DNA of 64,000 bases from Heterodera schachtii (GCA_023374025.1 SIJG01000020.1:1161121-1225120), one strand, 5' to 3'; positions 34,058 through 45,292 are shown, counted from the stretch's first letter. The notes: generated by a model not told the origin, from the letters alone. Numbers and translations: made by a program.

Positions 34058-37000
34058 AAAAACCGGACCGAAATAATTTTTTTTGTATTTTGCCAAGTTT
34101 AAAAAACCGAACCGAAAAGTTTATTTAAAAAATTGGTTGGGAAAATTTTTTGTATTTTGCCAAGTTTAAAAAACCGGAGTTTATTTCGAAAATTATTCGG
34201 GAACTTTTTATGTATTCTGTCAAGTTTAAAAAATCGGACCGAAAAGTTTATTTTTAAAATTGGTTGGTAAAATTTTTTGTATTTTGCAAAGTTTAAAAAA
34301 CCGGAGTTTATTTCGAAAATTATTCGGGAACTTTTTATGTATTCTGTCAAGTTTAAAAAACCGGAGCGAAAAGTTTATTTTTAAAATGGGTTGGTAAAAT
34401 TTTTTGTATTCTGCCAAGTTTAAAAAACCGGAGTTTATTTCGAAAATTATTCGGGAACTTTTTATGTATTCTGTCAAGTTTAAAAAACCGGAGCGAAAAG
34501 TTTATTTTTAAAATTGGTTGGTAAAATTTTTTGTATTCTGCCAAGTTTAAAAAACCGGAGTTTATTTCGAAAATTATTCGGGAACTTTTTACGTATTCTG
34601 TCAAGTTTAAAAACCGGATCGAAAAGTTTATTTTTAAAATTGGTTGGTAAAATTTTTTGTATTCTGCCAAGTTTAAAAAACCGGAGTTTATTTCGAAAAT
34701 TATTCGGGAACTTTTTACGTATTCTGTCAAGTTTAAAAACCGGATCGAAAAGTTTATTTAAAAACTGTTTGGGAAATTTTTTTTTGTATTTTGCAAAGTT
34801 TAAAAAACCGGACCGAAAAGTTTATTTAAAAAACTGTTTGTGAAAATTTTTTGTATTCTGCCGAGTTTAAAAACCGGACCGAAAAGTTTATTTTAAAAAC
34901 TGTTTGGGAAAATTTTTTTGTATTCTGCCAAGTTTAAAAAACCGGAGTTTATTTCGAAAATTATTCGGGAACTTTTTATATATTCTGTCAAGTTTAAAAA
35001 CCGAACCGAAAAGTTTATTTAAAAAATTGGTTGGGAAAATTTTTTTGTATTTTGCCAAGTTTAAAAAACCGGACCGAAAAGTTTATTTAAAAAATTGGTT
35101 GGGAAAATTTTTTGTATTCTGCCAAGTTTAAAAACCGGACCGAAAAGTTTATTTTAAAAATTGGTTGGGAAAATTTTTTTATATTCTGCCAAGTTTAAAA
35201 AACCGTATGTATTCTGTCAAGCTTAAAAAACCGGACCGAAAAGTTTATTTTTAAAATTGGTTGAAAATTTTTTTGTGTTTTGCAAAGTTTAAAAACCGGA
35301 CCGAAAAGTTTATTTTAAAAACTGTTTGGGAAAATTTTTTTATATTCTGCCAAGTTTAAAAAACCGTATGTATTCTGTCAAGCTTAAAAAACCGGACCGA
35401 AAAGTTTATTTTTAAAATTGGTTGAAAATTTTTTTGTGTTTTGCAAAGTTTAAAAAACCGGATCGAAATGTTTATTTTAAAAACTGTTTGGGAAAATTTT
35501 TTGTATTTTGCCAAGTTTAAAAAACCGGAGTTTATTTCGAAAATTATTCGGGAACTTTTTATGTATTCTGTCAAGTTTAAAAAACCGGAGCGAAAAGTTT
35601 ATTTTTAAAATGGGTTGGTAAAATTTTTTGTATTCTGCCAAGTTTAAAAAACCGGAGTTTATTTCGAAAATTATTCGGGAACTTTTTATGTATTCTGTCA
35701 AGTTTAAAAAACCGGAGCGAAAAGTTTATTTTTAAAATTGGTTGGTAAAATTTTTTGTATTCTGCCAAGTTTAAAAAACCGGAGTTTATTTCGAAAATTA
35801 TTCGGGAACTTTTTACGTATTCTGTCAAGTTTAAAAACCGGATCGAAAAGTTTATTTAAAAACTGTTTGGGAAATTTTTTTTTGTATTTTGCAAAGTTTA
35901 AAAAACCGGACCGAAAAGTTTATTTAAAAAACTGTTTGTGAAAATTTTTTGTATTCTGCCGAGTTTAAAAACCGGACCGAAAAGTTTATTTTAAAAACTG
36001 TTTGGGAAAATTTTTTTGTATTCTGCCAAGTTTAAAAAACCGGAGTTTATTTCGAAAATTATTCGGGAACTTTTTACGTATTCTGTCAAGTTTAAAAACC
36101 GGATCGAAAAGTTTATTTAAAAACTGTTTGGGAAATTTTTTTTTGTATTTTGCAAAGTTTAAAAAACCGGACCGAAAAGTTTATTTAAAAAACTGTTTGT
36201 GAAAATTTTTTGTATTCTGCCGAGTTTAAAAACCGGACCGAAAAGTTTATTTTAAAAACTGTTTGGGAAAATTTTTTTGTATTCTGCCAAGTTTAAAAAA
36301 CCGGAGTTTATTTCGAAAATTATTCGGGAACTTTTTATATATTCTGTCAAGTTTAAAAACCGGACCGAAAAGTTTATTTTAAAAACTGTTTAGGAAAATT
36401 TTTTTATATTTTGCAAAGTTTAAAAAACCGGACCGAAAAGTTTATTTAAAAAACTGTTTGGGAAAATTTTTTGTATTCTGCCAAGTTTAAAAACCGGACC
36501 GAAAAGTTTATTTTAAAAACTGTTTGGGAAAATTTTTTTATATTCTGCCAAGTTTAAAAAACCGTATGTATTCTGTCAAGCTTAAAAAACCGGACCGAAA
36601 AGTTTATTTTTAAAATTGGTTGAAAATTTTTTTGTGTTTTGCAAAGTTTAAAAACCGGACCGAAAAGTTTATTTTAAAAACTGTTTGGGAAAATTTTTTT
36701 ATATTCTGCCAAGTTTAAAAAACCGTATGTATTCTGTCAAGCTTAAAAAACCGGACCGAAAAGTTTATTTTTAAAATTGGTTGAAAATTTTTTTGTGTTT
36801 TGCAAAGTTTAAAAAACCGGATCGAAATGTTTATTTTAAAAACTGTTTGGGAAAATTTTTTGTATTTTGCCAAGTTTAAAAAACCGGAGTTTATTTCGAA
36901 AATTATTCGGGAACTTTTTATATATCTGTCAAGTTTAAAAACCGGACCGAAAAGTTTATTTTAAAAACTGTTTGGGAAAATTTTTTATATTTTGCAAAGT

Positions 37001-37145
37001 TTAAAAAACCGGACCGAAAAGTTTATTTTAAAACTGGTTGGGAATTTTTTTTTTGTATTTTGCGAACTTTAAAAAACCGGACCGAAATGTTTATTTTAAA
37101 AACTGTTTGGGAAAATTTTTGTATTCTGCCAAGTTTAAAAAACTC
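34058..37145. repeat. 3.1-kb tandem array with ~127-bp dimeric period
   Basis: Two related monomers of about 60-67 bp alternate through much of the array. One has ccggaccgaaaagtttattt followed by aaattggttgg. The other has ccggagtttatttcgaaaat followed by tattcgggaac. Both share aagtttaaaaaaccgg and a gtattctgcc/gtattttgcc stretch. Neighbouring dimers are 127 bp apart (for example 34226 and 34353). A larger segment of roughly 1.2 kb repeats itself within the array, giving higher-order structure. Lys/Phe-rich frames on both strands are by-products of the repeat. Confidence 0.9.
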
Positions 37146-37489
37146 TCATATCCGCTACATAATATGGTACAATCAAATTTTGTGCATATTTACTTTTTTT
37201 GTCTCTATAATTTATTTTCTATTTAAAATGATGCTGTTTTTTAAACTGATCGACTTAATAATTTTTTCATTTTATTTTTCCACTTTTTTCTTTTCCTTGA
37301 TTTTAACTGTCCCATTTTCATGATCAATTTACAGGAATCTTATGATTTGCATGACATTTTCATGCTTTGCCCTTCTGCTGTCTGTTTTCACTTTTTTGCA
37401 TCCGATCGGATATCCTATTCATATGCATAATTTTTTAAAAATATTATCATTTGTTTATCAGATAATTGATTTTCAAATTAAAAAAGAAG

Positions 37490-37496
37490 TATAAAT
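37490..37496 (+). promoter_or_regulatory. TATA-like box of the GS-like gene
   Basis: TATAAAT 50-56 bp before the start codon. A ttattattttag acceptor between it and the ATG may be a trans-splice site. Confidence 0.45.
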
Positions 37497-37545
37497 GCTT
37501 AAATTAAATTAAATTTTTTTTTATTATTTTAGGCTTTTCAATAAA

Positions 37546-40331
37546 ATGCTCCCAATAAAACTGATTCGCCTCAGTGTTTTTCTGGGAATTCTCTTCGACT
37601 TTGTTTTTATTGGTGTCAAATGTAACGCGCCAAAAGAGACTAATGAAGGTCATTAATTTATTTTTGAAAATTAATTCTTTAATTAACGAATTTTCGTATT
37701 TAAAATAATTCAGACGTAAAAAATAAACAAAATGAATATTTGGACACAAAAGCATTGGTGGAAGACGCAATTGACTGGGCCCAAAACATTTCATTAGTTT
37801 GGCTTCCAAAGCAACACATGGGAAGGTTGCTGATGAATTAATGACTATTAATTAATTTAATTCATAAATGCGTATTTTAAAAAAGCTTTTAGAAGCGATG
37901 TGACTGAGATAGTGCCATTCACTCTTTTTCCGTCACCATTTCCACGAAAAATGTTCGAATTTGGACAAAAAGTGCAAATAGTTAGTTTAAAAAAACATTA
38001 TTTAAATTCATAAATTTAATTCTTTCCTTAGGCTTATAATTTGTTGTACTTCCGAGTTTCGAATGATTATGAGTTCATAACAAAAGCATATGAAAAAGTT
38101 GCGGAAACAAATATAGCAATTCGACGACTGCTTACAATTTTGAAGGCCGTAAAAGCGGAAGGGATTAAGCAGACGAAATCGCTGGTATTGGCACGTTCGG
38201 TTGGTAATTTGATAATGTGGATTTACATTTTGTGTTTTGAAATGCTGTGTAGGAGGGTCCCTAAATGTTTGATCTCAAAATTCGGGAAAAAACATGTCCA
38301 ACAATCAATTTACTTTTGTGGGATGTATTTGAAATTATTACATTTTGTTTAGGATTACATGTGCCATGTAGCAACAGAACACGCAGAAATGGAGCAGCAG
38401 AAATACGAACTTAAGCAGGTGTGCCAGAGCCAGACCGAAACTCTTATTTGGAAATGATTTTTTAAATATCTTTAATAATTAAAAATAGATTGAATTTAAT
38501 GCCGGACAAATCGGTGGCCTATCGGTGTCGAGACGAATCACAAATTTACACCGTCGAACAATGTGGAAAGCGAGTCGAAAATGGACACAAAAACAAATGC
38601 CAAACAGTGAGGGAGACACAGCAATTGCTAAAGCACTGTACCACGCATGGTACAGTTCAACAATTACAATTTATTATAAATTTTGGAAATAAAAAATTGT
38701 CAAAATTTATCAAGGCAAGCATTTGATGACACCGAGGGGATCATTCTGATCATAGCGAACAAACGAAATCTGAACCGAATTGGACAAAAGCACATTGAAT
38801 ATGAAATTAACAAACTGAGCGGAGGAAAAGTGAAAACCAAACGAATTGGAGAGCCTGAAAGAGCTTTGCTGGTGAAGAAGGGAAGGTAATAAATTAGCAA
38901 TTATTAATTAAACGAATTTTAGGCAATTGAGTGGAAGCCAATTAATTCGAGACTAAACATTTGACTTTTTGAGATTTGAATTTGCAAAAAGATTATTGTT
39001 TTAGTAATTTGAATTCAGTTTGACGCTTCATCCCGAAGATTTTTCGTTGCTTTTGGAAGGAAAGCGTGTTTCGGTGGTGTACCAAATAACCGACCCGCAA
39101 GAAGATGAGCAAAATGCCGACGAAGCGGCAGCGCAACTTCTAATTGAACGATCAACTGCAATTGTAATAAAATTTAAATAAATATTATTTATTTAATTTT
39201 TCAGAAAGCGCCAACTGTTTCGCTCAATTTGGCCAGTATGAAAAGAGTACAAATGGTAGGACGAGTAGCATATTGTTAGGCGTAAATTAATATTATAAAA
39301 CATTTTGGGTTATTCAAATCTCAACTTTTAAGTTTGTGTAAGTTTTTTGAATTTAAAATGTTTGTAAAAAAGCAATTTACCAAAATGTCATTAAAATTAC
39401 TCATTATTCGCTAATGAGCGTCAATTTAGCTGCTTGCCAAGCCTGGGATGCTGGAAAAATTTCTGCCAGAACCTGAATATAAGGAGATGGTTGCCGAGTT
39501 GCGCAGCACTTTTGCCGGACTATGGGATTTGGAAGATAACGATGAAGACACCACAAGGGCAATTGAGGCACGGGAAAAACTTCATTTTCAATCGTAGACA
39601 ATTTAATTGCTTCCGTCCCTTTAGGATGCCATTGAAAATCCGCACAATTACGTGTTGAAGCCGAATATGGAGGGGGGCGGACACAACTTTTGGGGGGACA
39701 AAATCAGGGAGAAACTGCGCACATTCACTCCCAGTGAAAAGGCAGCTCACATTTTGATGAAAAGAGTGCAGCCATTAGTGATTAAGGTTAAAATGTCAAT
39801 AAATTGGGGTGGGGGGAAATAAATAATTTTGAAAACAGAATCAAATGCAATTTAAACATATTTTTATACAAAAAACACCATTTACCTATTTTTTATTTGG
39901 TGTTTTTGGTGGGAATATTCCTTGGGCATTAAATGCTTATTTTTAATTAAGAAAAAGTCGAAATGTAAGTTTTTTGTAATTAGTGTTTTTGAGAAACAGA
40001 AAATCTTATGAAACAATGTGCGAATTGAGATACGCATATTATTTAATTGAAAGAATTCTGCTGGATTTGTTTTATGTTTTTATTAATTGATTAATTATAT
40101 TAATTGCTGTTTCAATAGAATTTCATGGTCCGTTCGCAACAAACAAAGACTCAGTACGGCCGAATGACTTCCGAACTGAGTATAATCGGTTGGCTGTTGG
40201 GTGACGCGAATGGCAACCGCGTGCTGGACAATGTGCAAAGTGGGCACTTTATGCGCACCAAATTGGAGAAGGTGGACGAGGGCGGCATAAGCGTGGGCAC
40301 CGGCGCGTTCGATTCGCCATTTTTGATTTGA
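37546..40331 (+). CDS. Secreted glutathione-synthetase-like protein (GS-like effector candidate)
   Basis: A model of 12 phase-consistent exons gives about 525 residues aligning along the length of eukaryotic glutathione synthetase, which joins gamma-glutamylcysteine and glycine using ATP. Exon 1 encodes a signal peptide (MLPIKLIRLSVFLGILFDFV) that the housekeeping cytosolic enzyme lacks. Family landmarks are PFTLFPSPFP, RSDYMC, IEFNAG (Mg-binding Glu/Asn), RPGML-like KPGMLEKFLPE, STFAGLWDL, YVLKPNMEGGGHN (ATP-grasp Gly-rich loop), TSELSIIG and GHFMRTK. The segment where human GS has Arg267 and Tyr270 reads VYQITDPQ, so both substrate contacts seem lost, while Lys and Glu of the ATP site remain. 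Intron 10 has a GC donor (GAG|gcacgg at 39568). Cyst nematodes are known to have expanded, secreted GS-like effectors; this gene fits that class. Activity cannot be judged from sequence. Confidence 0.88.
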
Positions 40332-40835
40332 ACAAAGCGTTTATGAGAGCCATTTGTCCTTTTCTATCATTTGTCTGTATTTTTGTCCTTACTTTTAAGG
40401 ATTGTCCTTATTTCTTAGATTAATTTTTCAGCCTGTCATCATTATTTTTTGTTCTTTATGATAATGTCACAACACCTTGGAATGAGCAAAGCTTTTCTGA
40501 AATGCCAATTTGCTGAGAATTTTGGACACGAGAAAATTTCTGAGTCTAATAATAATAATGGATTATTTAATAAAGTTATTCCTATTTCTAATTAAAAATT
40601 TATTTTGCATAATAAATTTTCAATTTAATCTAACTAAAATAAAATATTAATAAACATTTTTTCGACTCGAGAGCCGAAAATTTTAAAAATTTTCGAATTT
40701 ATTAGTTTTCTGTCATTATTATTTTTTTTTTTTGTTGACAAACTAACACATATCCTAAAACCAAAAGCTTTCGAAATAGCAAATTTATTAACTAACAAAT
40801 AAAATGAATTGTTGAATTGAGAAACGATCGGTTTG
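40332..40835. other. AT-rich 3' flank, nothing seen
   Basis: Contains an aataaa signal near 40570. No gene recognised before the inverted duplication that begins at about 40840. Confidence 0.45.
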
Positions 40836-41134
40836 TACCTTAATTTGAAATGTCACGTAAACATTTCCCCATTTATTTGTTCACCTACGATTATTTAGAA
40901 CGGAAATCCGTGATCAAAATGAAAATTCAAAAAAACCAGTACGATTTCAAATTATGAAAAAAAAAGTAAAAAATGTCAAATTAGATTTTGATGTTTGAAC
41001 AGAAGACAGAGGTGCAAAAAAATGAAGAAAAAAGTGTCCGATCATTTAAAAAAGGGAATATAAAAGGCGAGCGGAAAAGAGAAAACCGGTACAAAGGCAT
41101 AATTAATTAATTTAATTGGCTTTTTCTCTCTTAA

Positions 41135-41609
41135 ATGCGCTCCCTTCTGTTCCTCGCCTTCGTGGCACTTCTCGTCGTCAAATGTTCGGCCGAAGAGTCA
41201 ATGCAAAATGATGAAATGAATTTGAAATGAATTCCCTCCCGGACCACCGCCAAGCAATGAAATGTCGGAAGAATCAAACGATCGCCGCAAGCGAAGCCCT
41301 TTCTTCAACTTTTTCGGGGGCTTTAAAAAAGGAGGACGAGGAGGACGGCCAAAAGGGGAAAAGCCGACCGGAGTGCCACCCACGGGAAGTCCACCCGCTG
41401 AGCGGGAGAAGCGCAGTCTAAAAAAGGGAGGACCGCCAAAGGGGAAAAAGCCGAACGGAGTGCCACCCACGGGGAGTCCACCCGCGGAACGGGAGAAGCG
41501 TAGCTCGGGCAAAGGAAATGCCAAAAAAGGAGGACGAGGAGGACAAAAGGGAGGAAGAGGAGGACGGCCAAAGGGACCCCCGCCGACTTCGCCCGCCCCA
41601 ACGGAATAA
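41135..41609 (+). pseudogene. Frameshifted inverted copy of the secreted propeptide gene
   Basis: Reverse-orientation copy of the gene at 23301-23783. Promoter (TATAAAAG at 41059-41066), signal peptide and repeats are kept. After SMQNDE an extra 10 bp (a partial duplication around aatgaatttga, 41214-41229) shifts the frame and gives a stop after MNLK. The original frame resumes with the Pro-rich part and dibasic sites, so the downstream portion is still open from MSEESNDRRKR to TSPAPTE. Unless the insertion is spliced out or bypassed, the product would be a 32-residue stub. Sequence similarity to the intact copy extends over about 900 bp (40840-41740). Confidence 0.75.
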
Positions 41610-41744
41610 AAAGAGGAGAAAAAAAGATGAAGCAAAAGAAGCGATTAATTTGGAGGAGGGATTTGAGTGAAAAACTGACTGAAAGTGAAAGAAATGATAA
41701 ATGCAATTCCATTTTGTTGCGATTGAATTTTAGTGATTTTAGAA

Positions 41745-42360
41745 CAATCTATTAACAAAAAAATATTTCTGTATTGCTTTTTTTAAAAAAATAATAAAAC
41801 TTAAAAATATATTTTTACTTATTCTTTGTTCTTGAAAGGCAAATGATACGAACGCTTTTCCACAACTTTGGTGCCGGTCAAAAGCGTTGTAAGTTTACAG
41901 ACATTGCGGACAGATATTTGCGGATAATTTTTGGAAAAAAATTTCTTGAAAAAATATTTTTTGCAAATATTAATGTTTTCAAAACTCCGGTTCTACTTTT
42001 TCTTATCAATAATGACCAGAGTTTCGGTCCGAATCCAGATACTTTTTCACGCCCCGAGGCAATCTCTGATTCAATTACTTATGTCGATAATAAGATAAAT
42101 ACAATTTGAATATAATCAAAAGAAAATTTGTGTTTTTAATATTTTGATGGATACAATCGAAATGAATTATTTAAACATTTGAAGAAGGAATAAATTGCCA
42201 AATTAATTAGTTTTTATCATTCGAAATAACTAAAAATATTAATATTGAATTAATTCAAATTTTATTTATTTAAAAAAAATATTTTTTGTATTGATTTGGT
42301 TGCTAAATTAAAGAATACAGTTAGTTATTTGCTGGACAACACTCAAAAATGAATTTAATA
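41745..42360. other. AT-rich stretch between duplicated fragments
   Basis: Contains an open frame of 88 codons (41843-42109) without recognisable features. It is most likely non-coding. Confidence 0.4.
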
Positions 42361-42396
42361 CACAATTTCACCCCATTCAGTCACTCATCGTTCAGT

Positions 42397-42581
42397 TCAG
42401 TGTTTGTGTGAGCCGGTCAATCCGGGCATGGCAATCACACTGTTCGTGCCAGGCACATTTCGTTGGGAGTGGTAATTAGTGACAAATCCTCCATAATTGG
42501 TTTTACCCTTGGGGCCGTAGGCAATGCCAATGCCAAACTCGGCACATTTTGAGTCAATTTCACTGATTTGCTGACCAAATT
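42397..42581 (-). pseudogene. Truncated copy of the secreted A/B gene (3' end only)
   Basis: Matches the last two exons of genes A and B, from QISEIDSKCAEFGI to GLTGSHKH and the stop. A deletion of about 12 bp removes AKVP-coding bases, and a second deletion removes the 3' end of the last intron with its acceptor. Similarity ends abruptly at about 42581, with no upstream exons. Orientation and order relative to the propeptide copy fit an inverted duplicate of the 22-24 kb block. Confidence 0.7.
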
Positions 42582-43050
42582 TAATAAAATTTTATATATT
42601 TAAATTTATATCTTTGTTTTATTATTTATTACAATTGAGAATGGTTGGTCTTTGGTGTCGGTGTTTGGTTAGCAAATGATTTTCTGCCCCGCCTTTGCCT
42701 TCGTTATTTTTGTTTTCCTCAAAACGTTTGTTTGTTTTCGTCAACAAATTTATGTGTGTGTTGTTGCAGTTTTCTATCATTTTTTTTCTTTATATTTTAA
42801 TTTATGTTTTCCCTATAAAATGCTAAAATAAATTATTATTAATTCTAAAATATTATTGGCTTTTTCTAAATAAATGTCAACCAATCATTTGTAAATTCGT
42901 TTGTTTTGTCTGAATTGTTATACCATTTTATCATTTTGCTACAGCTCGTTGATTATATGTATTATTGGCAAATCTGAAGGGTGTGGAAAATATTGTGATG
43001 TTTTATTTTACAGTCGCTTTGGGGTGGGGTAATTCTTCCCGAATCTTTTC
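42582..43050. other. AT-rich intergenic, nothing seen
   Basis: No exon or repeat recognised. Confidence 0.4.
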
Positions 43051-43144
43051 CTAATGGATTTCCAGCATTATCTCATTTGTCAGAACAAATAGCTTGTCCG
43101 TTGCCACAGCTTTAAGGATGAGCTTAAACCACGGGAAGTCTGCA
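43051..43144 (-). CDS. Orphan 3' exon fragment
   Basis: After an acceptor (TTATTCAG) the minus strand reads ADFPWFKLILKAVATDKLFV, then LTNEIMLEIH and a stop. The composition looks coding, but any upstream exon would have to lie across or beyond the GPx gene, which starts on the other strand 112 bp away. It is probably a remnant or a gene nested opposite GPx. Confidence 0.3.
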
Positions 43145-43256
43145 CTGAATAATAAATTATTTATATTAAATTTGATTTTAAATTAGTTGAACTTTTTCAT
43201 TAATCCGCAGATATATTGATAATCCTCCCTCACTTTCACTTAAATTTATTGGCGAA

Positions 43257-44734
43257 ATGTCCACTGCCACTGACGTTCAGCACAAGAGCATCTACGACTT
43301 TAAGGCCAACGACATCGACGGGCACGAGATCAGTTTTGACAAATACCGGGGCAAAGTTCTGCTGGTGGTCAATGTGGCGTCCAATTGCGGCACCACCGAG
43401 TTCAACTACAGCCAACTGAAGCAGCTGTACGACAAGTATAAGGGCAAAGGCTTCGCGGTTGCCGCCTTCCCGTGCAATCAGTTCGGAGGACAGGTGGGCC
43501 GAGTTGGCACCGTCGGACTGAAGAATAGGCATTTCGAGCTTGCCTTGTCTAAAAACGAAATGCTTCCAAAAGATTCCATTATTACAGTGAAACTGTTCAT
43601 TTGTCAGGAACCGGGCAATGCCAACGAAATCAAAGATTTTGTGCACAAAAAGTACAACTTTGAGCCTGACCTTTTCGAGAAAATCGACGTCAATGGGTCC
43701 AACGAGCATCCGTTGTACGGCTTTCTGAAGAAAGAGCAGCACGGCACACTCATCGACGCCATCAAATGGAACTTCACCAAGGCAAGGGGAAGGCACACCA
43801 CAACAAAATGAGTGGTCGTAGCGCAAAATAGTCATTGATAGTTGATTTTTGCCTAATTACCCCATTAGCTAGGCTAATAGAGGGCGGGGGAGGGCATCTC
43901 GATATTCTTTTACCGTTTGTACTCTCATTTTCACGCAAACATTGGCCGTTCTGATCTTTCTTTCTTTGGGGATAATCCCGATTGGGCAATCATGTCTTTT
44001 ACTGGTCCCGAACAAAAATTTTTTTAAAGTTTTCTGAAAAATCTAATGACATATTCCTAGGGGTGTTTTGACGCGCTGAGTACGATTCCGGCCTCCTTTT
44101 TGGCGAATTTCGAACCTCGAACCCGGATTCGAACATTTTTCCAAAAAAAAATTTTGGAATTTAACTTTTAAGTCTAAAAATGGTTTAAATAATCTTTTTA
44201 CTGAAGTATTGATGGATGACATTCAGTTTGTTTCAATATCATATATATTTTAACCATTTTTAGACTAAAAAATGAAATTTGGAGGACTTGAATTTTCGAC
44301 TTTTTATTCGAATTCGGGTCCGGGGCTTAGAATTATTCGAAATGGATGCTGGATTCGTGATCAGTGACCCCGAAAACCCTTGGAAATATGTTTTCACGGC
44401 TTTCGAAAACAAAAATTTTTTTTCGAAAAATGTTCGAATTCGGGTTCAGAGTCCGGAATTCGCCAAAAAGGAGGCCAGATTCGTATTCAGCGCCTCAAAA
44501 AACCCCAAGGAACGTGTTAATAGAATTTTCAGAAAAGTTAAAAAGAATTTTTTTTTCGTGACCAGTAAAAGACATGATTGCCTCCCGATTGGTCTTAAAA
44601 CTTCTTTGATGAACTGTTTTGGTTTTCAGTTTTTGGTCGACCGAAATGGCAATGTTGTGCAGCGTTACTCGCCCAACACAGAGCCAAGGGACATCGAAGC
44701 GGACATTGAGAAGTTGGTTGCTGCCGCGGCCTAA
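43257..44734 (+). CDS. Cys-type glutathione peroxidase (phospholipid hydroperoxide/thioredoxin type)
   Basis: Reduces hydrogen and lipid peroxides. Three exons (43257-43493, 43608-43781, 44630-44734) give 171 residues, normal for this family. The peroxidatic site is NVASNCGTTEFNY, with Cys in place of selenocysteine. The Gln region is FPCNQFGGQEPG, and the Trp-Asn pair is in IKWNFTKF, so the catalytic tetrad is complete. The extra Cys in FPCNQFG is typical of thioredoxin-dependent GPx. There is no signal peptide, so it is probably cytosolic. Intron 1 (114 bp) is a multiple of three without stops, so unspliced RNA would stay in frame with a 38-residue insertion. Intron 2 starts with GC (AAG|gcaagg) and ends cag; it contains a fold-back element. 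It lies 3 kb downstream of the secreted GS-like gene. Confidence 0.92.
43972..44600. mobile_element. Fold-back (MITE-like) element inside GPx intron 2
   Basis: Long imperfect inverted repeat. The left arm from about 43976 (gcaatcatgtcttttactgg ... ggcctcctttttggcgaatt ... cgaacccggattcgaacatt) pairs with the right arm ending near 44595. An inner pair (aagtctaaaaatggttta near 44171, taaccatttttagact near 44251) continues toward the centre. Arms are roughly 250-300 bp and it fills most of the 848-bp intron. No transposase. A target duplication was not resolved. Confidence 0.65.
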
Positions 44735-44739
44735 TCGCA

Positions 44740-45290
44740 AAAACCATTTGAAAGAAAACGAAATACGACGATCGACGAGACCAAAAATTAAATGATGTTC
44801 ATTTAAGCAAATTTCTAATTTACCTTGGAATAAAAAAATTATGATTTAGTATTAAAATGAAACGGGTTAATGTAAATGCAAATTAAGTTGGAAAATTTTT
44901 TGGGCACTGAATTATTTGCTAGGGATTTGAAAATTCAAATTTTATTCCAAATGGATAATTTAATTTATACTTAAAATAATTCGAATGATATTGCAAATTA
45001 AGTTGGAAGATTTTTTGGGCATTGAATTATTTCCTGGGGATTTGAAAATTCATTAATCCAAATTGATACCTAATTAGTTATAAGAAAATAATTCGAATGA
45101 TGTCAGTGAAAAAGAACAAGGAAAAGGAACCTGATTTGTGAGGTGATGTCATTTTAACTTTTCTATTTTGTGTGTTGTGCTGGGCATTTTATTATTCATT
45201 AGTTCCTCCGCCGTTTGCCTTATCATTTTGTTCATTTCATTCCTTTGCTCGTAAACAAACATTCTCAATTTATTATTTGCTGAGCAAGTG
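44740..45290. other. AT-rich intergenic with short direct duplication
   Basis: Contains an imperfect direct repeat: ttggaaaattttttgggcac near 44889 and ttggaagattttttgggcat near 45004, with following sequence. No gene seen. Confidence 0.45.
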
Positions 45291-45292
45291 GG

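Noticed and set aside
34099..36202. Repeated Lys/Phe/Asn-rich frames on both strands
   Set aside because: They arise from the ~127-bp tandem array. The period is not a multiple of three and the same peptide appears in different frames.
43236..43835. A 199-codon frame antisense to glutathione peroxidase
   Set aside because: It is a shadow of the GPx coding sequence, made possible by codon bias. It has no domain and runs across the GPx intron.
44279..44734. Upstream extension of the last GPx exon to a 151-codon frame
   Set aside because: The extra part is the right arm of the fold-back element. The GPx alignment and the cag acceptor at 44629 place the exon start at 44630.
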